From NCBI RefSeq assembly GCF_023276405.1, contig NZ_JALRMO010000001.1, positions 3,596,001 through 3,660,000 of the forward strand: DNA of 64,000 bases, read 5' to 3'. Positions 27,223-36,875 of the stretch are shown piece after piece (positions within the stretch are counted from its first letter, which is position 1; every line of letters begins with the position of its first letter). The notes under the pieces were generated by a model, which saw only the letters and a program-made list of their open reading frames with translations, was not told where the DNA came from and searched no databases. Source of the stretch: Paenibacillus hamazuiensis. GTDB lineage: Bacteria > Bacillota > Bacilli > Paenibacillales > NBRC-103111. The position numbers and the translations under genes were made by a program.

Positions 27223-27792
27223 TCAAAGTGATTTGGCCTCGTCAACGAGGCTGTTTCGGGCAAGTACGGTTAAAGGATATATTTTTTTTCCTTGCTCTAT
27301 CAAAAAACGGATCGTCGAGTCAAATCCGGCAATTAACGCCTTCTCTAAACTATGTTCGGCGATTTCCCGAATATTATGCACCCCGGGAAAATCCCGGTTC
27401 GGCTCGATATAATCGGCCAGACAAACGATTTTGTCCAGCAGCGTCATGCCCACGCGGCCCGACGTATGGTAGCGGATCGCGTCCAGCACCTCGTCGTCGT
27501 CGATGCCGTGCCGCTGCCTGACCACCCATGCGCCGGCATGGGCGTGCCACAGCTCTTTGTCATAATCGAGCAAATCCTGCGGCAGCCCGTTCTCGCGAAT
27601 GATTTCGGCCTGCCTGTCGACCGGCCACGCTTTGCAGTAATCGTGCAGCAGGGCGGCCAGATCGGCCTTGATCGGATCGCCTCCATACCGCTTCGCGAGC
27701 TTAACCGCCGTCTCCATGACGCCCAGCGTATGAATCCACCGTTTTCCGGGGACCTCCCGCTGCACCGCTTCCATCAATTGATCACGATTCAT
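27223..27792 (-). CDS. yqeK: YqeK, HD-domain Ap4A hydrolase
   Basis: This 189-residue HD protein of the YqeK family hydrolyses diadenosine tetraphosphate symmetrically to two ADP. Metal ligands are visible in the HTLGV histidine (residue 21), the HD pair in LLHDYCK (49-50), and the AIRYHTSGR histidine. The start overlaps the nadD stop by 11 bases. It is in the conserved order nadD-yqeK-rsfS. Confidence 0.94.
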   Translation of the reverse strand: MNRDQLMEAVQREVPGKRWIHTLGVMETAVKLAKRYGGDPIKADLAALLHDYCKAWPVDRQAEIIRENGLPQDLLDYDKELWHAHAGAWVVRQRHGIDDDEVLDAIRYHTSGRVGMTLLDKIVCLADYIEPNRDFPGVHNIREIAEHSLEKALIAGFDSTIRFLIEQGKKIYPLTVLARNSLVDEAKSL

Positions 27793-28369
27793 ATAGACGT
27801 TTCTCCTCGATATAATCGTTTACCGGGTCCGGGACAAAATACCGGACGCTCCTGCCTTCGGCTTTGCGGCTGCGGATCAGCGTCGAAGAAATGTCGACCA
27901 CCGACATCGGCACAAGAGTAACCGCCTCCCGGATGTTCGCCGGCAGCAGCTCCAGCCGCAGCTCGGTCCCCGGCCGCTCCAGCCCGATGAAACCGATGCT
28001 GCTGACGATATCTCCGATCCGGTACCACTTCGGCAAATACTGCACCATATCCGCGCCGATGATGTAAAAAAATCGGTGCTGCGGATGCAGCTCCTGAAGT
28101 CTTGTGACCGTATCGACGCTGTACGATACTCCGCCGATCGCAAGCTCGACGTCGGTCGGCCGAAAATAAGGATGCCCGGCTACGGCCCGGCGGACCATCT
28201 CCAACCTTTGCTCCGGAGAAGCCTTCGGCGCATTCTCTTTATGCGGCGGGATGTGGCTCGGCATAAACCATACCTCGTCCAGCCCGCTCCCCTCGCGCGC
28301 GCATTCCGCCGCAATCAGGTGGCCGATATGGATCGGATCAAAGGTGCCTCCCATGATTCCCACTTTCAT
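27782..28369 (-). CDS. nadD: Nicotinate-nucleotide adenylyltransferase
   Basis: This 195-residue enzyme makes deamido-NAD from nicotinate mononucleotide and ATP. The nucleotidyltransferase motif GGTFDPIHIGH is at the start (residues 8-18), and the ISSTLIRSR motif is near the C-terminus. It follows yhbY by 41 bases and overlaps yqeK, which fits the operon. Confidence 0.96.
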   Translation of the reverse strand: MKVGIMGGTFDPIHIGHLIAAECAREGSGLDEVWFMPSHIPPHKENAPKASPEQRLEMVRRAVAGHPYFRPTDVELAIGGVSYSVDTVTRLQELHPQHRFFYIIGADMVQYLPKWYRIGDIVSSIGFIGLERPGTELRLELLPANIREAVTLVPMSVVDISSTLIRSRKAEGRSVRYFVPDPVNDYIEEKRLYES

Positions 28370-28410
28370 CGCTGCACCTTCTTTTAGACGTTGTTCCCGA
28401 TGCTCCGCTG

Positions 28411-28704
28411 CTACACCGGCAGCTCGATCGTTTTGTTTTCCTTCGATTCCTTGTACAATACGATGATTCTGCCGATCACCTGCACGAGCTCCGCGCCGGT
28501 TCCTTCGGCGAGCTCTTCCGCGATTTCGTTTTTATCGTCCAGGCAGTTTTGCAGTACGGACACCTTGATCAGCTCCCGCGTCTCCAACGCCTGCTCTATA
28601 CTAGTTATCATATGCTCGTTTACGCCACCCTTGCCAACTTGAAAAATCGGATTCAAATGATGGGCGAGCGAACGCAAATAACGCTTCTGTTTTCCCGTCA
28701 GCAT
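28411..28704 (-). CDS. yhbY: YhbY/CRM-domain RNA-binding protein (YqeI)
   Basis: This 97-residue single CRM-domain protein starts at ATG 28704 with AGAGGAAA upstream. The signature LTGKQKRYLRSLAHHLNP and the GxxG loop (VGKGGVNEHM) are clear. YhbY binds pre-50S ribosomal particles. It lies 10 bases after aroE. Confidence 0.94.
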   Translation of the reverse strand: MLTGKQKRYLRSLAHHLNPIFQVGKGGVNEHMITSIEQALETRELIKVSVLQNCLDDKNEIAEELAEGTGAELVQVIGRIIVLYKESKENKTIELPV

Positions 28705-28714
28705 GAAATTTCCT

Positions 28715-29572
28715 CTATTCCTTAAAAGATTGCTCGACCACATCGCGCATCGCCGCGATCGGCGCCGGCAGACCGGTCCAATATTCGAAGGCGTAAGCGC
28801 CCTGGTAAATAAACATGCCGAGCCCGCCGTGAATCACGGCGCCTCTTGCTTTCGCATCGTTCAAAAACTTCGTGATCAGCGGATTGTACACGAGATCGCT
28901 GACCACATGCCGTTCCCCGAGCAGAGACGTATCCATCGGCACCTCGTTCACATTCGGATGCATGCCGACGGACGTGTTGTTCACGATCAAATCGACTTCG
29001 CCTACGATGCCCGCGACTTCGTCCATGCCGATCCCTCGGGCTTCCGTGTGACGAGCCAAATAATCGGCGAGCTCCACCGCCTTCTCGCGGGTACGGTTGG
29101 CGATCCAGATGCGCGCCGCGCCGTCTTTGGCCAGCGCATACCCGACACCCCTTGCCGCGCCGCCGGCACCGAGCATGAGCACGCGTTTGCCGCGCAGGTC
29201 GATGCCCGTCTCTTCTTTCAAGGAGCGGACATATCCGATGCCGTCCGTGTTGTAGCCGATCAGCCGGCCTCCGTCGTTCACGACCGTGTTCACCGCGCCG
29301 ATTTCCCGTGCTCCTTCGTCGATCTCGTCCAAGTAAGACATCAGCTCGACCTTATGCGGAATCGTGACATTGACGCCGCGAAACCCGAGCGCGCGTATGC
29401 CGCTCACGGCATCCTTCAGCGTCCCGGGCAAAATATGAAAAGCGGCGTAAGCGGCGTTCAGACCGGCCTCGCGGAACGCGCGGTTCAGCATGATCGGCGA
29501 CTTCGAGTGCCGGACCGGATCCCCGAATACGCCGTACATGATCGTGTGGCTGTCCAGTTTCCATTCGCTCAT
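28715..29572 (-). CDS. aroE: Shikimate dehydrogenase
   Basis: This 285-residue NADP-dependent enzyme reduces 3-dehydroshikimate to shikimate. It has the substrate motif SKSPIMLNRAF, the catalytic lysine in NVTIPHK, and the nucleotide motif GAGGAARG. The start at 29572 follows GGGGGAGAA; the longer frame to 29746 overlaps yqeH and is rejected. It is third in the yqeG-yqeH-aroE order. Confidence 0.95.
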   Translation of the reverse strand: MSEWKLDSHTIMYGVFGDPVRHSKSPIMLNRAFREAGLNAAYAAFHILPGTLKDAVSGIRALGFRGVNVTIPHKVELMSYLDEIDEGAREIGAVNTVVNDGGRLIGYNTDGIGYVRSLKEETGIDLRGKRVLMLGAGGAARGVGYALAKDGAARIWIANRTREKAVELADYLARHTEARGIGMDEVAGIVGEVDLIVNNTSVGMHPNVNEVPMDTSLLGERHVVSDLVYNPLITKFLNDAKARGAVIHGGLGMFIYQGAYAFEYWTGLPAPIAAMRDVVEQSFKE

Positions 29573-29589
29573 GATTAAGTTCTCCCCCA

Positions 29590-30711
29590 TTAAATCAACG
29601 ATTCGCGCATGATCACTTTGACCCCTTTGGGAGCATGCACGACGATTTCCGCGCCGACTTCGGCGTTCGCTTTTACCCAGCCGAGTCCGGAAATATATAC
29701 GTCCTTCTGCCCGCCGCGGGGAATGCGGATCGCATGTTTGGTCCACTTCGGCAGCTTGTCCAAGTCTTCCTTCGACGGCGGCGCAAGCAGCTCCCCCTTG
29801 TGCTCCTCGTAAAGCTGATCGGCCTTCTCCAGCTTCGTCCGGTGCAGATCCAGCGCATTCGACGCATAAAACGTAAACGACTGCCGCTCCCCTTGGACAA
29901 AATCAAACCGCGCGAGCGCTCCGAAAAATATCGACTGCCGCTCGTTGAGCTGAAACACGATCGGTTTGATCTCCCTCGTCGGCATCAGCTTTTGCAAATC
30001 CTTTTTCGTCACGAGCTCCGTCAGCCGATGCTCGTATACGATGCCCGGCGTATCGATGATCGAGGAGCCGTCGTCAATCGGGATGCGGACCGCATCGAGC
30101 GTCGTCCCCGGATATTGCGAAACCGTCAGCTCGTTATCCAGATCGCTGTAATCGCGGATCAAGCGGTTGATCAGCGTCGATTTGCCGACGTTGGTCGAAC
30201 CTACGACATAGATGTCGCGGCCGTTCCGATGTTGATCCAGCGCCGCAAGCACCCGGTCGAAGCCGACGTTTTGCTTCGCCGAGCAAAGCACGACCTCCAC
30301 GACCTTCAGCCCTTGCTCCTTGGCCTGCCGCTGAACCCAATTGACGATCTTATTATGGTTCACGAGCTTCGGCAGCAAATCGATTTTGTTCACGACCAGC
30401 ACTACCGGATTGCCCCCGATAAACCTCTGTAAGCCGCTGATCAGGCTGCCTTCGAAATCGAAAATGTCGACGATATGCACGACAAGCGATTTCGTGTTGC
30501 CGACCTGATTCAGCAGCCGCAAAAATTCATTTTGATCGACCGTGAGCGTAGACGCCTCGTTATAGTTTTTAATGCGGAAGCAGCGCTGGCAAATGACCGG
30601 ATCCCGCTCAAGAGCCGCGGCCGGTACATAACCGACCTTGTCCGACCTCTCCGTTTGCAGCTTGACGCCGCAGCCGGCGCATTGCGACGGGTGTGTGTTC
30701 GTTTCCGTCAT
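29590..30711 (-). CDS. yqeH: YqeH, ribosome biogenesis GTPase
   Basis: This 373-residue circularly permuted GTPase has an N-terminal zinc finger (Cys11, Cys14, Cys41, Cys44). It is followed by the permuted order G4 (NKID, about 108), G5 (CSAK), G1 (GSTNVGKST, about 171-179) and G3 (DTPG). It is needed for 30S assembly in Bacillus. The start overlaps the yqeG stop by 4 bases (ATGA). Confidence 0.96.
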   Translation of the reverse strand: MTETNTHPSQCAGCGVKLQTERSDKVGYVPAAALERDPVICQRCFRIKNYNEASTLTVDQNEFLRLLNQVGNTKSLVVHIVDIFDFEGSLISGLQRFIGGNPVVLVVNKIDLLPKLVNHNKIVNWVQRQAKEQGLKVVEVVLCSAKQNVGFDRVLAALDQHRNGRDIYVVGSTNVGKSTLINRLIRDYSDLDNELTVSQYPGTTLDAVRIPIDDGSSIIDTPGIVYEHRLTELVTKKDLQKLMPTREIKPIVFQLNERQSIFFGALARFDFVQGERQSFTFYASNALDLHRTKLEKADQLYEEHKGELLAPPSKEDLDKLPKWTKHAIRIPRGGQKDVYISGLGWVKANAEVGAEIVVHAPKGVKVIMRESLI

Positions 30712-31217
30712 GATAAATCCTGCCTTTTCATAAAAGATAATGCAGCCCTCTCCAGGCGGCGGTTCACCATTTTCGTGAAAAACCCTTCGTCCGCCGGGGA
30801 AATCGGCTGAACGAGAATGGTGTACAATCCCATCCGATTGCCTCCGAGCACATCCGTCAGCATCTGGTCCCCAATGACAGCGGTATGCTCCGCCTTCAGG
30901 TTCATTAAGGTCAGCGCCTTTCGGAATGCGGACGTTGTCGGCTTTTTCGCCCGGTAAATGAACGGAATGAGCAAGGGCTGGGCAAATTTGGTCACCCGCA
31001 TCTTATTGTTATTGGACACAATGACGACCTGGAATCCGGACTTCCGCAGCTTCTGCAGCCATGCCTGCAGCTCCGGCGTCGCATACGGGGCTTTGGCGCC
31101 GACCAGCGTATTGTCCAGGTCGGTGATGATGCCGCGAATCCCCTCGTTTTGAAGCTGCTGCAAATCGATGTCGTAAATCGTATTGACTTGATGTCTCGGT
31201 ATGAGCTTGCTTAACAA
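30708..31217 (-). CDS. yqeG: YqeG family HAD phosphatase
   Basis: This protein has 169 residues if started at TTG 31217, where MLSKLIP aligns with the known start of Bacillus YqeG and AGAGGTG lies 9 bases upstream. A GTG at 31229 is the alternative but overlaps the ribosome site. It is a HAD superfamily IIIA phosphatase with motif I DLDNT, motif II IVSNN and motif III/IV GDQMLTD. The related mitochondrial enzyme dephosphorylates phosphatidylglycerol phosphate. It is the first gene of the yqe operon. Confidence 0.92.
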   Translation of the reverse strand: MLSKLIPRHQVNTIYDIDLQQLQNEGIRGIITDLDNTLVGAKAPYATPELQAWLQKLRKSGFQVVIVSNNNKMRVTKFAQPLLIPFIYRAKKPTTSAFRKALTLMNLKAEHTAVIGDQMLTDVLGGNRMGLYTILVQPISPADEGFFTKMVNRRLERAALSFMKRQDLS

Positions 31218-31381
31218 CCGCTTCGTCACCTCTAAATTTTTCCTTGATTATATACGACACACTATACCATAATTGTTTCGGTTAAAAAAGTGCGCGACAC
31301 AGCCGGGTCCGTAAGCGCCTCATAACTGATGGACAGAAAGTTAAAAAAATCTTTAAATAAATTAAATTTGTCGAAAAATGA

Positions 31382-31409
31382 TTGAAATTTACAGCATATT
31401 TGGTATATA
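31382..31409 (+). promoter_or_regulatory. Possible promoter of the GerE-like gene
   Basis: TTGAAA is followed after 16 bases by TATATA in a markedly AT-rich stretch (31300-31410). It lies about 125 bases upstream of the GerE-like start. Confidence 0.45.
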
Positions 31410-31535
31410 TACAACGAATCGGACAATGTCAGGATGGGTCCTTCTATGGGATCGCTTCTCGGCAAGCACATTTTTTGGACTTAAGTATCGAGCGCACTAT
31501 CCGTATTGAAGAAATCTATATATGAAGGGAAATGG

Positions 31536-31832
31536 GTGGAAAAACCGGCAATTATGAAGACGATTACTGCAGAACATGAGACTTTCATACAGTCTGAGAA
31601 TTGCGTATTGAATTTGCAAGGTTTCGCCTCCCGTTTTAACTTTACTCCCAGGGAACTCGAGATCATATCCCTTATCCTTATGTACGGCTTGTCAAACAAG
31701 GAAATTGCAAATACGTGCCGCATCAGTGAAAAAACGGTCAAGAACCATTTGGCAAATATCATGGGCAAGCTTGAAATAGGCTCGATCCGCCAGCTTTTCC
31801 CGGTCGTACTGCATTTTATAAGGGGATCTTAG
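31536..31832 (+). CDS. Small LuxR/GerE-type DNA-binding protein
   Basis: This protein has 98 residues if started at GTG 31536, with AAGGG 6 bases upstream; a TTG at 31506 lacks a ribosome site. The whole C-terminal part is a LuxR/GerE helix-turn-helix (FTPRELEIISLILMYGLSNKEIA, then ISEKTVKNHLANIMGKL). It has no receiver or ligand domain, like GerE of Bacillus (74 residues), a late regulator of coat genes. It stands alone, with an AT-rich upstream region and no close operon partner, which may reflect a different origin or simply regulatory DNA. Its function here is not known. Confidence 0.75.
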   Translation: MEKPAIMKTITAEHETFIQSENCVLNLQGFASRFNFTPRELEIISLILMYGLSNKEIANTCRISEKTVKNHLANIMGKLEIGSIRQLFPVVLHFIRGS

Positions 31833-32447
31833 CCGTTTATCGGAGTAAGGTCCCATTTTCTCCTGCCATGGGAGGCGCAAAGTCGTCTTCATCCCGGAAG
31901 GATCAACTTTGCGCGGGACGGACAAGTAGAATTCGTGATGCAGGCCGCTTTGCACAGGACTTCGGCCGCTCAAAACCGATGCATCTTCTCAAGCGTAGCA
32001 GGCTCGTCGCTATAGGGGCGATATGCGTTATTTGTACGCAGGTCCCTTCGCAAATCGATTTCAAATGCGACGTACCGAATAGCCTCAAGCTCCTTTTTCT
32101 CGCCGGCGGGGAGCTCCCCCCGCCCCCCTTGTCGGAAGTTGTAAGGCGCGTATATTCAAACAAATCATCGATCCCCAAACGTTAAATACAAAAAAGTCCC
32201 TTAGCGGGACTTTTTTTGTAAGAGCACTTTCCGACAAACTTTAAAGCAAATAATTGCCGCGAGTTTATTAAAACAATCCGTTGCGGCAAAGCTATGCTGC
32301 AGCTCTCAAAAGAGAACGAAGTGTTGCATGAAAAAGTCGGTGAAACGAGCGGGGTGGAGGAATCTTGCTGAAGAAGCGCCAGCGGTCGCCTTTGTGAACG
32401 GATTTCTACGCCGAATGGCTCGTAGCATCGCTTTTTTGATCGCGCGC
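31833..32447. other. Intergenic region with no supported gene
   Basis: Open frames on both strands (for example 31868-32185) lack ribosome sites and recognisable motifs. Apart from the terminator at 32186-32219 I see no gene or repeat here. Confidence 0.5.
32186..32219. terminator. Bidirectional terminator
   Basis: AAAAAAGTCCC and GGGACTTTTTTT form a hairpin with a 5-base loop, with A and T runs on the two sides, so it can work on both strands. It separates the GerE-like gene region from the transglutaminase operon. Confidence 0.85.
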
Positions 32448-34667
32448 CTACAGCTGCGATCGGAGCTTCTGCACCGACTGTACCGTGTTTTGCCAATCCT
32501 GCTCGGTCACTTCCGCCTTGCTGTACTTCGCCTTTTCGAACGCGTTCAAAATTTGCTCGAGATCGGCCTTCATCCACTTGCTCTGCTTGGACCAGCGCTG
32601 CACCGCTTCGCGCACCGTTTCGTGCTCATGGCGGGTGTACCCTTTGCGGCGGAAAATGCGCAGCAGCTTCTCGCATTCGACGATGACTTTTTGCTTAAAG
32701 AGATGCGCCCGTCTTTGCTTGAGCCGCTCCTGCAGCACGGATAGCCACTCGAACCGGTAAGCTGCATATACAAGGATAAGCAAAGCGGCGATAATTCCGC
32801 CATAAGACGTAATATGCTCCGATGCAGGCAGCGCGCTTTCCGGCTCCGGCTCCGTTACCGTCGGAATCGTCGACAAATCGACGGGAAGTTCCGGAGCCTG
32901 AACGGCCCTCGGCAGCACGAAGCCCGATGTCGGCTCGAACGGAATCCAGCCCCAGCCGGCGAAATACGCTTCCACCCAGGAATGCGCATCGGCGTTGCGC
33001 ACGGTGTAAATGCCCCCGGCATCGGGATCGACCATACTCGGATCGAGGCCGAGCAGCTCGGTTTCGTCCGTCGGCAAAACTCCCGAGGCGTAGCCTTTTA
33101 CCCAGCGGGTCGGGATTCCGAGCGTCCGCAGCATGATCGCCATCGAAGTCGAATAATAATCGCAGTAGCCTTCCTTGATTTCAAAAAGGAACCGGTCCAC
33201 GAAATCGCGGCTCCGCCCCTTGCTCACGTCCGGCTTGTTCGTATAAGGGAACGTGAGTCTCAAATATTCCTCGATGATTCTCGCCTTGTCAAAAGGATTG
33301 GTCGCATCTTTGGTCAAATCCGCCGCCAGCGTGCGCACCCGTTCGGGAAGACGGTCCGGAAGCTGCAAATAATCGGCAAATTCGTTTCGGTTCGGCAGCT
33401 CCGCAGGCGCTTTGCGGAGCCCCTCCTCGTCGATGATCGGCATTTGCGACACGATCGTATACGTTTTTGGGTACGGCTGCCTAGACTGTTCGTTGAAGCG
33501 CAGCTCGTCATGCTGCGGCGACCACAAGAAACGTTCCATCCCGCCGCCCGAAGTATCCACCGATTCGACCTTCTGCATAAAAAGCGAACCGAACAGAACC
33601 GGATACGTCTGTTCGTCCATCATCGTCACCGTCTGCTTGACTTCGACCGTTTTAAGCTGGCTGCCGGCCATCTTCGGATCGGGGGCGAGCGTCTGGCCGG
33701 TACGGACTCCCGTCAGCGCCGCACGGCGCTCGGCTTCGCTCATTTCCCATCCTTTTCCGTTATAAAAGGATCGCGTTTCTCCGCGCCAGTAGCTGCGGTG
33801 CGTCGTATCGACCGTCATGACGGGCGTGTAATCGAAATTGAAGCTGCCCCCGAGCGCTTGATCGCTTCGCGAGTAGCCCGACGACGTGTCCGCCGGGGAT
33901 ACCGCAACCTCGATGCCTTTGCCCGTCGTAAAGCTCGCCGGCTGGCCGCGCAGATTGCGCCACGCGGTATACGGATCGGTCATCAGCGGACCGATTTCCG
34001 GCATCAGCGCCCCAACGATGATCGTAAGGCTGACGAGCAGCACCACCGGCGTCGCAATGGATGCCGGGTATTCCGTCAAATAGCCGTATGCCGACGGATC
34101 TTTCTTTTTAAGCTGCTGGAAATGACTGATAATGAGCAAAAATAACCCGCAAAATAACATAACCGCGACCTGCGGCCATAGAAAAATCGAGGAGAACGAA
34201 TCCCGGATGCAAAGAGCCAAAATACTGATGACGATCATCGCATATATGCGCCATTTCGCTTCGACCCACCAAATGGCGGCGAGGTATACGACCCATGCCC
34301 CGAGTGCGAACCACAGGTATGGAATCAGCATGACGATGTTTTCCATGAACCTGCCGGACAAATAGGTCGGGAGCCCGACCTTCGGGATATGGCCGATTCC
34401 CGTCAGCACGTAATGATTCGCCGCTATTATTGCAATCAATTGAAGCAAGCTTCTGATGACCCAATGAATCCGGGGAATGATTTCGATTACAAAGGTGAGA
34501 AGCAGCGTCAGCTTCACAATGGTGATCGTTTCCGGCAGCCAAACATGCTTTTCCTTCGCAATCCATTCCACAAACTGAAGCAAATAGATTCCGATGAGCA
34601 GGATGGAAAGCCGCCGCTGCCAATCGCCCAGCAGCATTCTTGCCCATGATTTTTCGGAAGCGCCCAT
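32448..34667 (-). CDS. Membrane transglutaminase-like protein (TgpA type)
   Basis: This 739-residue protein has six or more N-terminal TM helices (about residues 18-200), an extracellular region with a transglutaminase-like domain, and a final TM helix near residue 620. Catalytic Cys is in EGYCDYY and His in DAHSWVEAYF; the third position reads FEPTSG. The C-terminal tail (after the last TM) is charged and cytoplasmic. Such proteins are encoded with MoxR and DUF58 genes, as here: the start lies one base after the DUF58 stop, with GGGAGG upstream. A role in envelope protein cross-linking or cleavage is inferred. Confidence 0.88.
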   Translation of the reverse strand: MGASEKSWARMLLGDWQRRLSILLIGIYLLQFVEWIAKEKHVWLPETITIVKLTLLLTFVIEIIPRIHWVIRSLLQLIAIIAANHYVLTGIGHIPKVGLPTYLSGRFMENIVMLIPYLWFALGAWVVYLAAIWWVEAKWRIYAMIVISILALCIRDSFSSIFLWPQVAVMLFCGLFLLIISHFQQLKKKDPSAYGYLTEYPASIATPVVLLVSLTIIVGALMPEIGPLMTDPYTAWRNLRGQPASFTTGKGIEVAVSPADTSSGYSRSDQALGGSFNFDYTPVMTVDTTHRSYWRGETRSFYNGKGWEMSEAERRAALTGVRTGQTLAPDPKMAGSQLKTVEVKQTVTMMDEQTYPVLFGSLFMQKVESVDTSGGGMERFLWSPQHDELRFNEQSRQPYPKTYTIVSQMPIIDEEGLRKAPAELPNRNEFADYLQLPDRLPERVRTLAADLTKDATNPFDKARIIEEYLRLTFPYTNKPDVSKGRSRDFVDRFLFEIKEGYCDYYSTSMAIMLRTLGIPTRWVKGYASGVLPTDETELLGLDPSMVDPDAGGIYTVRNADAHSWVEAYFAGWGWIPFEPTSGFVLPRAVQAPELPVDLSTIPTVTEPEPESALPASEHITSYGGIIAALLILVYAAYRFEWLSVLQERLKQRRAHLFKQKVIVECEKLLRIFRRKGYTRHEHETVREAVQRWSKQSKWMKADLEQILNAFEKAKYSKAEVTEQDWQNTVQSVQKLRSQL

Positions 34668-34668
34668 T

Positions 34669-35910
34669 TTATCCGCGACCTCCCAACACGACCGGCAGTT
34701 CGGCGAGCGAGCCGATGGCATAGCCCATAAAGCCGTTCGCTCTCAATGTTTTCAGCCACAGCTCTTTCCGCTCCGGCTTCCCCGTCACCATGATGTGGCA
34801 CGGATTGAGCTGCAGCTGCTTGAGCCAGCTCATCAGCTGCAAAGCGGCTTCCCCTTCCACGGGGCTGATGACGGCGATAAAGCTGCCCGGTACCAGGCTT
34901 TGCACGTGCTCCTTGAGCACCCGGCGCAGCGGGTGCGTGCCGTCCGCTTCCACGCCGATCAAATGCTGCATCACTTCCTTCTGCTGCAGCTGACCCGGCT
35001 TCGGCTCGTAATAGGCTGTTGCCGCGCCGACCGAAATGAGGCCGAGCGCGAAGCTGCGGCTGGCCCCGTACTGGAATAACGATGCGGCGACAGATACGGC
35101 AAGCTCGAAATGATCTTCGCCGGCATAAGATTTGCCGTGACGGTCCAATACGACATATGTTTTCGGAAGCGATTCGCGCTCGAACTCCTTCGACTTCCAC
35201 GTCCCTGTTTTCGCCGTCGCATTCCAGTGAATGCGGGAGATCCGGTCGCCGTAAATATATTCGCGCACGCCGTTGATTTGCGTCGTTTCGCGCACCGCAC
35301 GCGTCGTGGACGAATGGTGGTTCGTCCCCTTCATCATTTGATGGAATTGGTGCCATTCCCGGATCGGCACCGTCTGCGGCAGCACGGACAAGCTGTGCGG
35401 CACCTGCAAATAACCGGTATGCTCGAACAGGCCGAAAATATCCTCGGTAACGCACTCGGTCGTGCCGAACGTGTAAAACCCGCGGCGCAGCGGCGGCGTT
35501 TTGTATTCGAAGGAGCCGCGCCTCTTCCAGTCGGGAATAAGCGTAAATTCGAACGGAAACTCCTGGCCGTTCCGGTGGAACAAACGCTCCTTGACAAACA
35601 CGTAAGGAATCGGCCAAACTCCGGGAATATGCAGCTGCATCTGCACCGAAACGGACGTACCCGCCTCGATCGTCGCTTCATGATCGAAGTTCATGATTTG
35701 CCGGGTGCCGGTCGTTTTCTTGATGCCGCTCCATTTGCCCAGCAGCAAATAAACGCTAAGGATCGATACGACCACAAACAACATGAGCGCCAGCTTTCCG
35801 CCCTGAAAGAGCAAAAAGCAGAGGCTTCCGATAAAGCTGCCGCCGACCGCCCAAATTTTGAGCGTCAGCCGGTGCGGCTGAACCAGCTTGCGCAAAGCAA
35901 ATTCCCTCAT
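34669..35910 (-). CDS. DUF58 domain protein
   Basis: This 413-residue protein has two TM helices (about 21-57) near the N-terminus and the DUF58 signature REYIYGDRISRIHWNATAKT. A vWA-like fold follows, with TYVVLDRHGKSY. The start at 35910 follows GGAGAAG; upstream codons belong to the MoxR gene in another frame. It lies 5 bases after the MoxR stop and 1 base before the transglutaminase start, a tight three-gene operon MoxR-DUF58-TgpA. Confidence 0.88.
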   Translation of the reverse strand: MREFALRKLVQPHRLTLKIWAVGGSFIGSLCFLLFQGGKLALMLFVVVSILSVYLLLGKWSGIKKTTGTRQIMNFDHEATIEAGTSVSVQMQLHIPGVWPIPYVFVKERLFHRNGQEFPFEFTLIPDWKRRGSFEYKTPPLRRGFYTFGTTECVTEDIFGLFEHTGYLQVPHSLSVLPQTVPIREWHQFHQMMKGTNHHSSTTRAVRETTQINGVREYIYGDRISRIHWNATAKTGTWKSKEFERESLPKTYVVLDRHGKSYAGEDHFELAVSVAASLFQYGASRSFALGLISVGAATAYYEPKPGQLQQKEVMQHLIGVEADGTHPLRRVLKEHVQSLVPGSFIAVISPVEGEAALQLMSWLKQLQLNPCHIMVTGKPERKELWLKTLRANGFMGYAIGSLAELPVVLGGRG

Positions 35911-35915
35911 CGCGA

Positions 35916-36875
35916 TCACTTCTCCAATCGAACGGGAACTCTCACTTGCTCGAAGATGGACTGCAGTACGGATCCTACGGACGCCCCGTCCATGCGGGCC
36001 TCGGAATGCAATATAATGCGGTGGCCAAGCACATAAGGCGCCAAAAACTTGATATCGTCGGGAATGACGTAATCTCTGTTTTGCAGCAGCGCATACGCTT
36101 TGGAGGCTGAGACGAGCGACAGCGTCGCACGCGGGCTCGCGCCAAGGAAAATAGCCGGATGCTGCCGCGTCTGGCGCACGATCGATACGAGGTAAGTCGC
36201 CACCGCATCGTCCAGATGCACTTCCTTCACCTTTTGCTGCAGCCGCAATATTTGCTCGACCTCCGCTACCGGCTGTATCGTTTCGAGCGGGTGCACGACG
36301 CTTTGCGACGTGATCATCTGCTTCTCGATATGTTCGTCCGGATATCCCAGACTGAATTTCATCATAAACCGGTCCAGCTGCGCTTCCGGCAGCACGTAAG
36401 TCCCTTCGAAATCGATCGGGTTTTGCGTAGCGAGCAGCAGAAACGGCTTCGGCAAATCGTGACATTCGCCGTCCACCGTAATATGCCGCTCCTCCATCGC
36501 CTCAAGCAGAGCGGACTGCGTCTTCGTCGTGGCCCGGTTGATTTCGTCCGCCAGCAAAATATGCGTCATCACCGGCCCCGGCCGGAACATGAACACTTCG
36601 TCTTTCGGGTGATAAATGGAGACGCCGGTAATGTCGGTGGGGAGAAGATCGGGATTGCATTGAATGCGGCGGAACTGGCCGCGGACGGATTTTGCAAGCG
36701 CTTTAATCATTACGGTTTTACCGGTCCCCGGAACATCTTCAAGCAGCACATGTCCTCCTGCCAGCAGGGTGGTCAAGAGCAGCATGATTTCATCCTGCTT
36801 GCCTAATATGCATGATTCCAGATTAGCTTGAATCAGTTTCAAAGCCTGTAGGTCGTCTCTTGTCGAAATCTCCAT
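35916..36875 (-). CDS. MoxR family AAA+ ATPase
   Basis: This 319-residue ATPase has a P-loop (DVPGTGKTVM), Walker B (LLADEINRA) and sensor (LATQNPIDFEG). The start at 36875 follows GGACGGGAG. It heads the three-gene operon with DUF58 and transglutaminase genes. It shares only motif-level similarity with the MoxR at 1051-2013, consistent with separate MoxR subfamilies. Confidence 0.93.
   Translation of the reverse strand: MEISTRDDLQALKLIQANLESCILGKQDEIMLLLTTLLAGGHVLLEDVPGTGKTVMIKALAKSVRGQFRRIQCNPDLLPTDITGVSIYHPKDEVFMFRPGPVMTHILLADEINRATTKTQSALLEAMEERHITVDGECHDLPKPFLLLATQNPIDFEGTYVLPEAQLDRFMMKFSLGYPDEHIEKQMITSQSVVHPLETIQPVAEVEQILRLQQKVKEVHLDDAVATYLVSIVRQTRQHPAIFLGASPRATLSLVSASKAYALLQNRDYVIPDDIKFLAPYVLGHRIILHSEARMDGASVGSVLQSIFEQVRVPVRLEK

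Noticed and set aside
31868-32185. 105-codon open frame after the GerE-like gene
   Set aside because: No ribosome site, no motif, and an equally long frame exists on the other strand.
32328-32744. 138-codon plus-strand open frame overlapping the transglutaminase gene
   Set aside because: It runs antisense into the transglutaminase coding region and has no recognisable domain.
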